Positions 16,953-26,900 of a stretch of 48,872 bases of DNA are shown here, piece after piece (within the stretch, counting starts at the first letter, position 1; the number at the start of each line of letters is the position of its first letter). Where the stretch lies: contig JANQQW010000377.1 of assembly GCA_028284885.1 (NCBI GenBank), positions 1 to 48,872 on the forward strand. Direction: 5' to 3'. The stretch comes from Planctomycetaceae bacterium. GTDB lineage: Bacteria > Planctomycetota > Planctomycetia > Planctomycetales > Planctomycetaceae. The translations under genes were made by a program, and so were the position numbers. The notes below the pieces were generated by a model. It saw only the letters and a list, made by a program, of their open reading frames with translations. It had not been told where the DNA came from and made no database searches.

Positions 16953-18503
16953 ATGATGCCTCTCCGCGTCTGCCTGTTGGTCGCGTTGCTCTCGTCGTCC
17001 GCCTTGGCCGGCGACTGGCCACAGGCCGCCGGGCCTCACGGCAACTTTCGCGTCGAGGGATCGGCGCCGGTGCGATGGAGTGGCACGCACGGCACGAACG
17101 TCGTGTGGAAGACCGGACTTCCGCAGGGCGGGCAGAGCACGGTCGTCGTCGCGGGCGGGCGGGCGTTCGTCACGACGCACACGCCACTCACCGAGATGGC
17201 GGGCGTGGCCAAGGACGTCGTCGGCCACTGCCTCGACGCTCGCAACGGTCGCGTCCTCTGGACCTGCAACCTGCCCGGCACCCGGCCGATGAAGATGGCC
17301 GGCATCTTCAGCGACTCCACCAGCCCGTCCCCCGTCTCCGACGGCGAACACGTCTGGTTCTTCAACGCCAGCGGCTCGATGGGGTGCTGGACCGTCGAGG
17401 GAGAGGAGGTCTGGCTGCGCGAGTGGACGCCCCGCGGCCGACACCACTCCCGACAGCACGAGCCGATCCTGCAGGGCGACGCGCTGCTCTTCGTCGAGGT
17501 TCGCGACAAGGAACTCGGCGGCAGGATCGCCATGCACCGCCAACCGCCCGCCGGCGTCGACGTCCGCGACGTCTGGACCTACCTGCACGCGATCGACAAG
17601 ACGACCGGAGACGTCCTCTGGGCGGAACGGACCGGAACGGCGATTCACAACACGCCGCTCGTCGGCCGCCTGGCCGACGGCACGCCCGCCGTCGTCCACG
17701 GACGAGGCGGCGGACACGGACCGCTCGAGAATCCGTACGGCCTCTCCCTCACGAGCCTCGCGGACGAAGCCCCCGGCAAGACGCTGTGGTCGCTCGAACT
17801 CCCGCGCAGCAGCAGCTACCAGAACTCACACTGGGACGCCGACCTCGTCTACTGGATCGACGGGACCGACCACGTCGTCGTCGATACGGCGACGGGTCGC
17901 GAGGTCTCGCGCACCAACCTGACCAATGGGGTAACCTACCGGGCCCGAACAACGGACGGCGGCTACGAGACCCGGACGAAGTACGACGTCCCCGTTCGCC
18001 GACGGACGCCGCACACGAACCAGTCGAACATCGTCGTGGGCGACTGGCACTGGTTCCTCGCCCACGACGTCCACGCCGTCGGCCGGGTTCACCGAACCGA
18101 CGGCCGAGTCGAGTACCTCGAAGTTCCGCCCGGGGTCGTTCGCCAGGCGGGCCAGCCCGACCGGGAATGGGGGCGGGGCGACCGCATTCGCGTGACCAAC
18201 GTCACGGGACAGGAGTTCGCGACGGCCGACAAACGCAGTTCCGGCAGCGGTTGGGGACACGTCTCCGCCGCCAGCCCGATTGCCGTTGGTCGCCACCTCC
18301 TGTTCCCTCTGATGAACGGCACCTGCTTCGTCGTCGACGCGAACGCCGAGGTGCTCGACGAGCGGGCCCTGCTGGCGGTCAACGACCTCGGGCCGGGGCT
18401 CGAGACGTGGAGCCTGTCGTCCTACTCGTTCGCCGACGGCAGCCTGTTCGCCCGGACGGCGAAAGCAGTCTACCGAATCGGCGTCACCGACAAGCGGCCG
18501 TGA
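16953..18503 (+). CDS. Secreted PQQ-like beta-propeller protein
   Basis: A 516-residue exported protein with a signal peptide (MMPLRVCLLVALLSSSALAG) followed by GDWPQAAGPHGNFRVEGSAPVRWSGTHGTNVVWKTGLP, the characteristic opening of planctomycete PQQ-binding-like (BamB-type) propellers. Blade motifs include LDARNGRVLWTCNLPG, IDKTTGDVLWAERTG, GKTLWSLELP, VVDTATGREVSRTNL and FVVDANAEVLDERAL. It lacks an identifiable enzyme active site, so a binding or scaffold role is more likely than dehydrogenase activity. The start is one of two adjacent ATGs (16953 or 16956). A TAGACT box begins 41 nt upstream. It converges with the SGNH gene, 11 bp between stops. Confidence 0.88.
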   Translation: MMPLRVCLLVALLSSSALAGDWPQAAGPHGNFRVEGSAPVRWSGTHGTNVVWKTGLPQGGQSTVVVAGGRAFVTTHTPLTEMAGVAKDVVGHCLDARNGRVLWTCNLPGTRPMKMAGIFSDSTSPSPVSDGEHVWFFNASGSMGCWTVEGEEVWLREWTPRGRHHSRQHEPILQGDALLFVEVRDKELGGRIAMHRQPPAGVDVRDVWTYLHAIDKTTGDVLWAERTGTAIHNTPLVGRLADGTPAVVHGRGGGHGPLENPYGLSLTSLADEAPGKTLWSLELPRSSSYQNSHWDADLVYWIDGTDHVVVDTATGREVSRTNLTNGVTYRARTTDGGYETRTKYDVPVRRRTPHTNQSNIVVGDWHWFLAHDVHAVGRVHRTDGRVEYLEVPPGVVRQAGQPDREWGRGDRIRVTNVTGQEFATADKRSSGSGWGHVSAASPIAVGRHLLFPLMNGTCFVVDANAEVLDERALLAVNDLGPGLETWSLSSYSFADGSLFARTAKAVYRIGVTDKRP

Positions 18504-18514
18504 TCTCGGCCGCC

Positions 18515-19180
18515 CTACTTCGACGCCGGCTTGCCCAAGGCGGCGGCGATCGCCTCGACGACGGGCGGATGGAGCGGGACGACGCGACCGACCGAGAACG
18601 GATCGGTGAGCTTCTTGCCCTCCGCGTTCTTCGTCACGTGGCCGTGCACGTCGTTCACGGTCACGTCGTGTCGCTCCATGACCTTCGCCGCGATCGCGTT
18701 GTACTCGACCTCCGAGCCGGGATCGACGAGGTCGTCGAGCTTCGAACTCGGGATCGGCGTCGTGCTCGCCCAGATCAGCTTTGCGCCGGTCGCCTTCAGC
18801 CTTCCGACGAGGGCGTCCAGGTTCTTCTCGTACCGTTCGGGCGAGCTGACCCGAACGCCCCCCGCCCGCTTGCTCATGGCGCGAACGGCCTTCGTGGCCG
18901 GGTCTCGGTAGTGAAGATCCGCGAGGCCGAAGTTGAAGTGGATCACCGCCCACGACTGGTCGCCGAGAACTCCTTCGAGGTTCGCGAGAGCCGTCGTGGA
19001 GTCGCCGGGATGACGGGCGACGACCGTCGCCCGTCCCTTCAACTCGTTGGCGACCGTTCTCGACAGGTTGAGGTAGTTGGCGTCACCGAGCAGGAGGACG
19101 CGGGGAAGTTCCTCTCCGACAGCCGGACAGGCAGCGACGAGCAGCAACGGCAGAAGAGCGGTCGATCCGACGCGTGACAC
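18515..19180 (-). CDS. SGNH/GDSL-type hydrolase-like protein with altered catalytic block
   Basis: A 221-residue protein with a signal peptide (to about residue 22, CPAVGEELP). Block I reads VLLLGDANYLNL, where the family has GDS. Block III is HFNFGLADLHYRD (about 81-93), the planctomycete variant HFNWG-x-x-DL. The terminal block contains LHPPVV with His204. Because the nucleophile Ser is Ala34, the protein may be inactive or use another residue. The GTG start at 19180 lies 3 bp after the stop of the DUF1552 gene, so it is the third gene of the DUF1592-DUF1552 operon. A carbohydrate-esterase role is the family expectation but is doubtful here. Confidence 0.8.
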   Translation of the reverse strand: MSRVGSTALLPLLLVAACPAVGEELPRVLLLGDANYLNLSRTVANELKGRATVVARHPGDSTTALANLEGVLGDQSWAVIHFNFGLADLHYRDPATKAVRAMSKRAGGVRVSSPERYEKNLDALVGRLKATGAKLIWASTTPIPSSKLDDLVDPGSEVEYNAIAAKVMERHDVTVNDVHGHVTKNAEGKKLTDPFSVGRVVPLHPPVVEAIAAALGKPASK

Positions 19181-19183
19181 GAG

Positions 19184-20530
19184 TCAGCCCAGAATCTCGG
19201 TCATCGGCCCGGTGCTGTCGGCGAAGCGTTCGACCGGGGCGTCGACGGCGTTCAGCATCGACACGAACAGGTTCGCGAGCGGCACCTTCTTGTCACCCTC
19301 GAAGGCGTGAAGCTTGCCGTGGCCGAAGCCGAGCTTGTTCCCGCCGGCAACCTGGATGGGGTAGTTCTTGGTGCCGTGGGACTGGTGCGGGTGGCCAGAG
19401 CCCCAGAGGACGACCGTCCGGTCCAGCATGCTTCCGTCCCCCTCGGGCGTGTTGCGGAGTCGCTCGAGAAAGTACGCGTGCTGCGCGGCCCGCCACTGGT
19501 CCCAAAGTCCGGACTCGTGCGGTCGCTTGTGGGCGATGTCGTGGGTCTGTCCGTTGTAGCCGAGGACGTGCGTGGCGAACTTGCCCACCTCGTTGTCGGT
19601 GGAGGACTCGCTCTCCAGCATGAACGAGGCGAAACGCGTCGAGTCTGTTCGGAGCGCGAGGTACAGCAGGTCGTACATGCACCGGGTGTACTCGACCGGG
19701 TCCTTGTAGCTCGCCTCGAGGTTCAACCCCTTCCGGTCCACGTTCGGCAGCGGCTCGTGGGTCCACTGGCTGGACCGCTCGACTCGTTGCTCGAGAGCCC
19801 GCATCGACTCGAGGTACTCGTCCATCTTTTGCTGGTCGGCAGAGCCGAGCCGACGGTGCAGGCTCTTCGACTGCTCGAGCATCAGGTCGAGCACGCTCGC
19901 GTCCCGCTTCAGGTCCGCACGAACCTCGTCGACGCTGCGCCCGGTGTACGGCTGGAAGAGACGGTTGAAGATCTCCTGTGGCCGGTGCATCGCGGGTATC
20001 GGGCGTCCCGGGCCGTAGTGCGAAAGGGTCTTGCAACGGCCATACGAACCGGTCCCCCCCTCCGTCCCGAGGACGAGGGACGGGTACCGCGTCTCGTGGC
20101 CTCGCAGCTTGGCCGCCAGCTGGTCGATCGAGACGTTGTTCGTCTTCTCCGGCCCGACCATGTCGGCCCCGGTCGCGAACACGTCGCCGCTGCTGTGGCC
20201 GCCGAGCGAGTAGCCGCCCGCGTGGTCGAGCCCGCGAAGGTAGCTGACGTAGTCCTTCAAAGGCTCGAACGGCTTCGTCGACTCGTTGAACGTCAACGGT
20301 CCGGCGTCCTGGCAAGGCCACCAGCTCCAGTCGTGGTGTTCGCCGTTCTCGCCGCGCGGCTCGTAGACGCCGTACGAGATGTAGCTGACGACCATCCGCC
20401 TCGGCGGATCCGAGGTCGCGGCGGCCGGCTTCGCCCAGCTCATCCCGTCCAGCAGCGGCAGGGCCAGGGCGACGCCACCGCCGCGGAGAAGCTCACGTCG
20501 GCTCAACTGCCACGACTTGCGGGCCATCAT
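19184..20530 (-). CDS. DUF1552 protein, Tat-exported
   Basis: A 448-residue protein that starts MMARKSWQLSRRELLRGGGVALALPLLDGMSWAKPAAA, a clear twin-arginine signal. The DUF1552 core follows: VSYISYGVYEP, LTFNESTKPFEPLKDYVSYLRGLDHAGG, HSSGDVFATGADM, VSIDQLAAKLRG, PSLVLGTEGGTG, and the C-terminal WGSGHPHQSHGTKNYPIQVAGG. DUF1552 genes occur almost always beside DUF1592 cytochrome genes in Planctomycetota and Verrucomicrobiota; no activity is established. The ATG overlaps the upstream DUF1592 stop (ATGA), implying translational coupling. Confidence 0.95.
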   Translation of the reverse strand: MMARKSWQLSRRELLRGGGVALALPLLDGMSWAKPAAATSDPPRRMVVSYISYGVYEPRGENGEHHDWSWWPCQDAGPLTFNESTKPFEPLKDYVSYLRGLDHAGGYSLGGHSSGDVFATGADMVGPEKTNNVSIDQLAAKLRGHETRYPSLVLGTEGGTGSYGRCKTLSHYGPGRPIPAMHRPQEIFNRLFQPYTGRSVDEVRADLKRDASVLDLMLEQSKSLHRRLGSADQQKMDEYLESMRALEQRVERSSQWTHEPLPNVDRKGLNLEASYKDPVEYTRCMYDLLYLALRTDSTRFASFMLESESSTDNEVGKFATHVLGYNGQTHDIAHKRPHESGLWDQWRAAQHAYFLERLRNTPEGDGSMLDRTVVLWGSGHPHQSHGTKNYPIQVAGGNKLGFGHGKLHAFEGDKKVPLANLFVSMLNAVDAPVERFADSTGPMTEILG

Positions 20531-23097
20531 CGGTCCTCGGTGCGGGGAACGCCTCGGAAGACACTACTTTGACAGATCGCGACGACCATGTCACGCATTC
20601 GATATTCGTTGTCTTCGGCTCGATGGAGCAACTGCTCCACCTCGAAGCGGTCGTGGTAGGTCAACTTGCGGCCCAGCGCGTACGTCAGGAGTCGTCGGAC
20701 CACGTTCTCGGCCACGTCGTCGGTCCGCTCGCGCAGCAGGTAGTCCTTGAGTTCACGAATGCCGTCGATCTCCGGTCCGTTCGGCACGCGGGCATCGGCC
20801 TCGACCTCCACGGTGTTCACCGTCTCGAGGTACCGCCGGTAGCCGTCCAGGTCGCCGTCCGTTCGCGGGTCGAAGCGTCGCACCCGCACGCCGTCCGCGG
20901 GGACCTTCGGCTGAAACCGGCCGGTCGCGTTGTACCGCTCGAAGGGAATGCCCCACGGGTCGAGCCGGACGTGGCAGTCGTTGCAGCTCTCCACTTGGCG
21001 ATGCTGCCGGAGGAGGTCCTTGATACTGACGGCCGTCTCGGCAGCGTTACCGGCCGTGTCCGAGAGAGCGGGCACCTCGGCCGGCGGCGGCTTCACCTCG
21101 TCCCCCAAGATCGCCTCTCGCAGCCAGACGGCTCGGTAGATCGGGTGCGGCGCCGAGCCGGTCGAGTTGCCGACCAGCACGGAACCGTGCGTCAACAGTC
21201 CCCCCAACCGGTGCTTCCGCTCGACGGGGACCGGCCGCAGTGCGTGATGCTGCACGCCCTCGACGCCGTAGTGCGCCGCCAGCGGCCGGTTGAGGTACGC
21301 AAAGTCCGAGTCGACGAAGTTCGTCACGCTCGCGTTGCGGCGGACCACCTCGCCGACGAAGCCGACGGTCTCCTCGATCATGTAGTCCCGAATCGTCGGC
21401 CGGTACGGCACCTCCGTGCCGGCCCGTTCCCCGCGGTCGACGAGGTACAGGAACCGCGGGAACACGTTCGTGTTGATCTTCACCGCCTTCGACTTCTCGA
21501 TGCTCAGCCACTGCTTCGTGAAGTTCTCGACGAAGTCCTGCGACCGCTCGTCCGCCAACAACCGTTCGGCCTGTTCGGCAAGCACGGCCGGGGCGTCGAG
21601 CTTCCCCTCGGCCGCCAGTCGCAGCAGTTCCGCGTCCGGCATGCTGCCCCACAGGAAGTACGACAGCCGGGAGGCGAGTTCGTAGGACCGACTGGTCTCG
21701 CCGTCCGCCACCGTGTGGTAGAGGAACTGCGGCGAGACGAGGGCGAGCGCGAGCGTCTCCCGCATCGCCGCCTCGAACGAGTCGAGGTCCTTGGCGTAGA
21801 CGTCGTAGATCGCCTTGAACCGCTCGACGTCGTCCGTCGTCGCCGGGCGACGGAAGGCCCGCGAGAGGAACCGCTCCAGCACGGCCCGGACGTACGCGTC
21901 GAGATCGCTCTCCCGCAGCGGGGAGTCGAACAGGATGCGGGTGTGGTGCTCCGGCGGCCACACGTCGACGACTGGTGCCTCGAACTCCAGCGACTGCAGG
22001 ACGACCCGCGGGGCGGCGAGCGCCCAGTTGTCGCTGCGGCGGTCGTTCAACTCGCCGTTGTCGAACAGGTTCTGCGGCGTGATCGCCATCGACGGCGGCG
22101 TCATCCCCCGTGCCGTCAGTCTGCCCGGCTTCACCGGTTGGTTTTCGATCCGTCCGCGGAACTCGAACGTCCGGACGTCGTCGACCGTGTTCGACAGGTG
22201 AACGGTGCCGACCGGCTCGACCTGCAGCATCGCGAGGTTCTCGCCGAGGCTGTAGCCCATCACCAGCCGCAACGGCACCTCGTCGACTCCCGGCGGCAGC
22301 ACGGCGGCCGCCTTGATCCGAATCCGGTACTCGCCGGTCTTCGGCCAGCCCTTCAGTCCCATGCCGGACGCCGCCGTGTTGCGGCGATTCCCGTACACGC
22401 CGATCTCGTCCGGCTGCAGTCCCCGTTCGGGCTGCCCCGTGCCCCACGTCCGCGTGGTGCGGTGCACCTCGGGCTTCTGCGGATCGACGATTGCACTCGC
22501 CATCACCCGCCGGGCGTTCTCGCGGTACCGCTCCATCTGCTCCGGGCCGATCAGCATGAACTCGGCCGAGTTGTTGAACGCGTACGGCTGGAACGGATCC
22601 TCGGGCAGGTTTTCGGCCAGCTTCAGTTCGAAGCCGATCAGGTCGCGAATCGTGTTCTCGTACTCGAAGTTGGTCAGCCGCCGGACACGGGGCACGTCCT
22701 CCGGGCGGCCGATCCGTGCCACCTGTTGCCGGAACGTCGCCTCGATCCACTTCGCGACTGCGGCCCGCTTCGCGTCGTCCGGCTGGCGAGTCGCGTCCTC
22801 GGGCGGCATCTCGCCGCTCTCGAGCCTCTCGAAGACCAGTTCCCAGTGTTCGAGATCCCGCCCCTCCAACAGGCTGCCGATCGCCTGCAGATCGACGTCT
22901 CCCTTCACCCGTTCGGATCGGTGACACTCGAAGCAGTAGGTCTGCAGGAAGGGCTTCACGACCGTCCCGAACTCTGCCGGACGCGGCTCCTCGGCACGGA
23001 GCGGCGCGACGAACGCGACGAGTAGCAGCGGCAGCAGCAGGTAACTGGGCGACTTGATGACAGACCTCTCTGTCACAGGTGGACGGACACCCGTCAT
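20527..23097 (-). CDS. DUF1592/DUF1588/DUF1585 planctomycete-type cytochrome protein
   Basis: A multi-domain exported protein of about 856 residues. An N-terminal hydrophobic signal (KSPSYLLLPLLLVAFVAPLRAEE) precedes a haem-c motif CFECH (Cys55-Cys58-His59). Then come a DUF1587-type region (RRLTNFEYENTIRDLIG), DUF1595/DUF1592 (RFLSRAFRRPATTDDVERF, ELASRLSYFLWGSMPDAELL) and DUF1588 (RLGGLLTHGSVL, with a second haem-like motif CNDCHVRLDPWGIPFERY). A DUF1585 tail follows (LTYALGRKLTYHDRFEVEQLL). The start is uncertain: ATG 23097 or GTG 23076, neither with a good Shine-Dalgarno. It is first in a coupled operon with DUF1552 and SGNH genes, probably an envelope redox or polysaccharide-processing unit of unknown substrate. 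Confidence 0.93.
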   Translation of the reverse strand: MTGVRPPVTERSVIKSPSYLLLPLLLVAFVAPLRAEEPRPAEFGTVVKPFLQTYCFECHRSERVKGDVDLQAIGSLLEGRDLEHWELVFERLESGEMPPEDATRQPDDAKRAAVAKWIEATFRQQVARIGRPEDVPRVRRLTNFEYENTIRDLIGFELKLAENLPEDPFQPYAFNNSAEFMLIGPEQMERYRENARRVMASAIVDPQKPEVHRTTRTWGTGQPERGLQPDEIGVYGNRRNTAASGMGLKGWPKTGEYRIRIKAAAVLPPGVDEVPLRLVMGYSLGENLAMLQVEPVGTVHLSNTVDDVRTFEFRGRIENQPVKPGRLTARGMTPPSMAITPQNLFDNGELNDRRSDNWALAAPRVVLQSLEFEAPVVDVWPPEHHTRILFDSPLRESDLDAYVRAVLERFLSRAFRRPATTDDVERFKAIYDVYAKDLDSFEAAMRETLALALVSPQFLYHTVADGETSRSYELASRLSYFLWGSMPDAELLRLAAEGKLDAPAVLAEQAERLLADERSQDFVENFTKQWLSIEKSKAVKINTNVFPRFLYLVDRGERAGTEVPYRPTIRDYMIEETVGFVGEVVRRNASVTNFVDSDFAYLNRPLAAHYGVEGVQHHALRPVPVERKHRLGGLLTHGSVLVGNSTGSAPHPIYRAVWLREAILGDEVKPPPAEVPALSDTAGNAAETAVSIKDLLRQHRQVESCNDCHVRLDPWGIPFERYNATGRFQPKVPADGVRVRRFDPRTDGDLDGYRRYLETVNTVEVEADARVPNGPEIDGIRELKDYLLRERTDDVAENVVRRLLTYALGRKLTYHDRFEVEQLLHRAEDNEYRMRDMVVAICQSSVFRGVPRTEDR

Positions 23098-23149
23098 CGT
23101 ACCACGGACACGTCCACATCACAGTGGCGAAGCCCCTCGCCAGCCCCCG

Positions 23150-23917
23150 CTACCCGTTCCCAGCCGTCGGCGACTCGGCGGCTTCGAGCACTTCCGGTGG
23201 CGGGAGTTCACGCGGTTGCGGCTCGGGCGGCGGCTCCGGAACCGGCCCGCCGCAGGAATTCAACGCGAGCCGGGCCACGCGACGCACGGGCGGAGAGGGT
23301 TCCAGCGGGCAGCCGTCCGGGTCGATGCCGTAGCCCAGTTCCCACAGCTTCCTGCGAATGGCCGGCGTGCAGTTGCCCGAGCGGTCGCAGTCGTCGCAGC
23401 GTTGGTTGCCCGCCGTCGAGAGAATCGCCTTCACGGTCGCGAGTCGGACTTTCGCGTTGCGGTCGTCCAGACCGGCGAGGAGCGCTTCCTCCACCTGCGG
23501 GTAGGCTGCGGACCCGACCTGGGCGGCCGCCTTCACCGCCTTGATCTTCTGCGGCGCAAGCTGCTCCTCCGCGAGGACGTGCGCCGTGTTCTGAATCGCC
23601 ACGCTGGGGGAGGTCGCAGCCTCCGGCGACGTGTTCAACAGCAGCGGCAGCGTCGGCTCGAGGTCGGGGAACGTCTGCCCGAGCTTCGCGACGCACCGCT
23701 CGTGCTTGCAGTTCAGGTACTTGAAGACGCAGTCGACGCCCAAGAACGTCCACAGCGTGGGCGGACGGTGCGGAATCGCGTTGGGGAGTCCGGCAGGCAC
23801 GGCGGGAGCGGTGGCACAGCCGGCGAACGGGACCAGGAACACGAGGAGGACCGCCGCGACGCGTCCGAGGGACGCGGCGGACCGAGTCGTCCCGGTCGTG
23901 TTCGGCTCGTTGCTCAC
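23150..23917 (-). CDS. Cys-rich HEAT-like lipoprotein, last gene of the VgrG operon
   Basis: A 255-residue lipoprotein. A polar N-terminus of about 18 residues precedes a hydrophobic stretch and the lipobox PFAGC (Cys34). The mature part has a cysteine cluster CVFKYLNCKHERC (near residues 63-75), a HEAT-like helical repeat (VEEALLAGLDDRNAKVRLATVKAILSTAG), a second cluster CDDCDRSGNC, and a Pro/Glu-rich tail. The GTG start overlaps the stop of the 1563-residue gene by 4 nt (GTGA). I recognise no family. Its place at the end of a VgrG/PAAR operon would fit an envelope-anchored accessory or immunity protein, but that is inference only. Confidence 0.8.
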   Translation of the reverse strand: MSNEPNTTGTTRSAASLGRVAAVLLVFLVPFAGCATAPAVPAGLPNAIPHRPPTLWTFLGVDCVFKYLNCKHERCVAKLGQTFPDLEPTLPLLLNTSPEAATSPSVAIQNTAHVLAEEQLAPQKIKAVKAAAQVGSAAYPQVEEALLAGLDDRNAKVRLATVKAILSTAGNQRCDDCDRSGNCTPAIRRKLWELGYGIDPDGCPLEPSPPVRRVARLALNSCGGPVPEPPPEPQPRELPPPEVLEAAESPTAGNG

Positions 23918-26900
23918 TTCGACTGCTCGCTCGGCTCCTTCGACTGCGAGGGGCGATCGAGACGGATCGCGATCGGCCCCGGCGGTGAGTCCACGTCCAC
24001 GGACAGCGGCTCCGCCCGTTCGAATCGCCGTCCCCGCAGGGTGCCTTCCACCGTCAACACGTACCGGCCGGACCGCAGCCCCGTGAGTCGAAAGCTCCCG
24101 TCGGCCTCGGTGACGGCCGAGACCGTTGGCAGCGTCGGACCGGAGTCGTCCGGTGACAACGATTTCATCGGTTCTGCGGCCCCCTCGTCCTTGCTCTTCG
24201 CGGGATGCGGAGCCGGTTTCGCCTCAACTTTCATCCCCGGAGCCGGATTCGTCCCGTAGTTCACGACACCGCTGATCCCAGTGGTCCGAGCGGCCGCACG
24301 CTGAGCCGCTCGTTCGGACGTGATCGCCTCGATCCAAACCGTCTTCGGATCGGACGCGTTCCCGGCGGCGTCCACCGCCCTGACGAGCAGCAGGTAACGC
24401 CCCGGCACCAACCCCTTCGTCGGAACCTCGGCGCGCCAAGCACCGTCGGTGCCCGTCGGGACGGCCTCGACGGGTGTCGTCGCCTTCGTGAAGCGTCCCT
24501 CACGCGTCGGGTCGAAAGCAGCCTCGACACCGTTGACGCCACTGAGGCCTCCGTCGTCCGCCGTCGCCAGCACGACGACGGGCTCGCCAACGACCACGAC
24601 CGGTCCGGGGCGAATCTTGCAGTCGACGAGTCGCGGGGCGGTCGTGTCGAGCACCAGCGGGACCGGTTTCGCCCGCACGACGGAGCGACCGGTCGTGACA
24701 CGGGCCAACAGGTTCCGCCTCGCGTCACGCAGCCCACGGGTCGGAACATCGAGCTCGAAGTCGTCGACGTTCACGCGAACCGACGACGTGCCGTCCGGCG
24801 AAGTCCCGCTCCACCACAGGCGAACGTCTCGCTCCCGTCGACGGCGGACGACCGACTCGTCGTCGAGCCGGCGGTCTCCCGAGGTGTCCAACCCGATCGC
24901 GAAGCCGTCCTGGGGAGTCGCAAACCCCGATTCTGGGAGATCGACTTCGACTCTCGCCGCGATCGTCTCCGGTACCGAGTAGACGTCGCCGGCCATGGGC
25001 GAGACGACTCGGATCCGCGGTTCGCGCACCGGTTCGACGCGTCCGTCGGCCACGTCGAACACGAAGGCCCGCGGCCATCCGGCGACGTCGACGTACACCG
25101 TCGCCGGCTCGCCGGGCGGCGAGAACAGGCTGAGCTCCGCGGACGGGCCGGTCTTCGTCAGGACTCCCTGCGTCCGCGCCGATCCCGCAGGAGTACCGCC
25201 GGCCAAACGAACCGCGACCGGCACACCCCCGTCGGCGAGCTGCCTCGGAAGCCGGACGCGCGCGAGCACGCCGATCCGGCCGGTCGTCCGCTCGGTCCGG
25301 CAGTCGATCTCGACGTAGCCAGACGGACGTCGCGGACGGAATCGGATCGGCATCAGTCGAGCCGTTCCGACCTTTATGTCTTCGAGCACGGCGATCAGCC
25401 CCCCCGTGACGTCGAGCGGCGTTTCCAGTTCGGCCTTCGGGAACGGAACGGGAACGCCGTCAGGTGAAGCCGGAACCGCGATCCCCCCGACGTTCGCCAA
25501 CTCGATGCGTCCGTCGACCAAACGCAGCACGCTGTCGGCCACCTCTGCGGGGACGACCGACCGCGGGAGATCGTCGGGGATCCGTGGGACGGCAACCAGT
25601 CGCACGCCTGCCGCCGTCGGCGCGTCCGTATCGTTGCGGACCGTCCAACGGAGTTGCACCGGCTGACCGGTGAACGGCGTGATCGTCCATCCCCATTTGT
25701 CTTCGACGGCACCGCCGGCCGCCGAGAGCTCCAGCTGGAACGGCAGACGCGGAACTCGCTCGAGTCGACACTCGCCCCGAGACGTGCCCGTGCGGGAACG
25801 AACCCGCACGAGCAGGTTGCCGCCGTGTTCCCCCTGCGACCGAGCTCGCACGCCGAGCAGGAGTCGTCCCGAATCGGGCACCGGCACGCCCGACGACGCC
25901 CGCTCCGTGGAGTACGGTCGCGGCGGATCGGACGACGGCAACAGCGTCGTCCCGTCGGCAAGTCGCACAGCGAACTCGTCCACGTCGTACTGAACCGTGA
26001 AACGGGCGTCGCGTAAGGACTCGGGCTCTCCACGGACGACGACCTCGATCCGAGTGTCCTCCCCGTCCCCGAGCGTCTCTCGCGTCGGAATTCGAACGAC
26101 CGCGAGCCTCGGCCAACCCGGCGACGTCCAACCCTCGACCCGGGGACGCCCGGAGAGAACTTCGTGGAATCGCGCCTCGACGAGTGGCAGCTCGCGGGAA
26201 GAGGCATCCTGTGCGGCGAGAAGCGTCCGGCGTGCGTCCCCGTCGATCCGGTGCGTTCGGCGGCCACGTTGGACGAACTGACGAAGTTTCGTCTCCGTCG
26301 TCGGCAGGTCGTTCGAGCTCGCGAGACCGTCGTACGCGTTCCAGAGCTCGGTCGCAGAGGCGAGTGTGGTCGGGTCGAGCGATCCTGACAGGAGCGTGTT
26401 CGTCGCGGACCGCAATGCCGTTGGCCGATGCAATCGGCGCGTGTCCTGGAGCAGGTGGAACTCGCGGACCGAGTTGAGCAGCGGGCGGCCCTCTCCGTGC
26501 GTCGCCATCTCCTCGACGAGACGAGACAGCTCGTCCCGCTCGGAGGTCGACGACGTCGATGCCACGTCGAACGTCGCGTCGAACTCGGCGCGGCGACGGA
26601 AGTTTCGAGCGAGGCCGCTCGCGAGGCCGCGGACGATGATCTTGCCGGCCGACGTCGGTCGCGGAGCGTGAGCGGGGAGTCGTTCCGACCAACGAGCCCA
26701 CGCGGCCCGGAGCGCCGTCCGATCCTCGGCCCGCGGCAGTCCGGTCCGCGAGAGTCGTGCGATCTCGACGGCGGAAGGCGGCGACTGCTCGGCAGGCGAC
26801 GAACGGCCGACCACGCGACCGACGGGCTGCAACAGCCGTCGTCGACTGCTCTCGAGTGATCGGAGCGCGTGCTCGACGGATCGGTCGTCCCATCGTGCCG

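Noticed and set aside
20569..23025. Long plus-strand open frame opposite the DUF1592 gene
   Set aside because: The minus-strand protein has haem motifs and known domains. The plus frame is rich in Arg, Val, Leu and Pro with no motif and arises from high GC.
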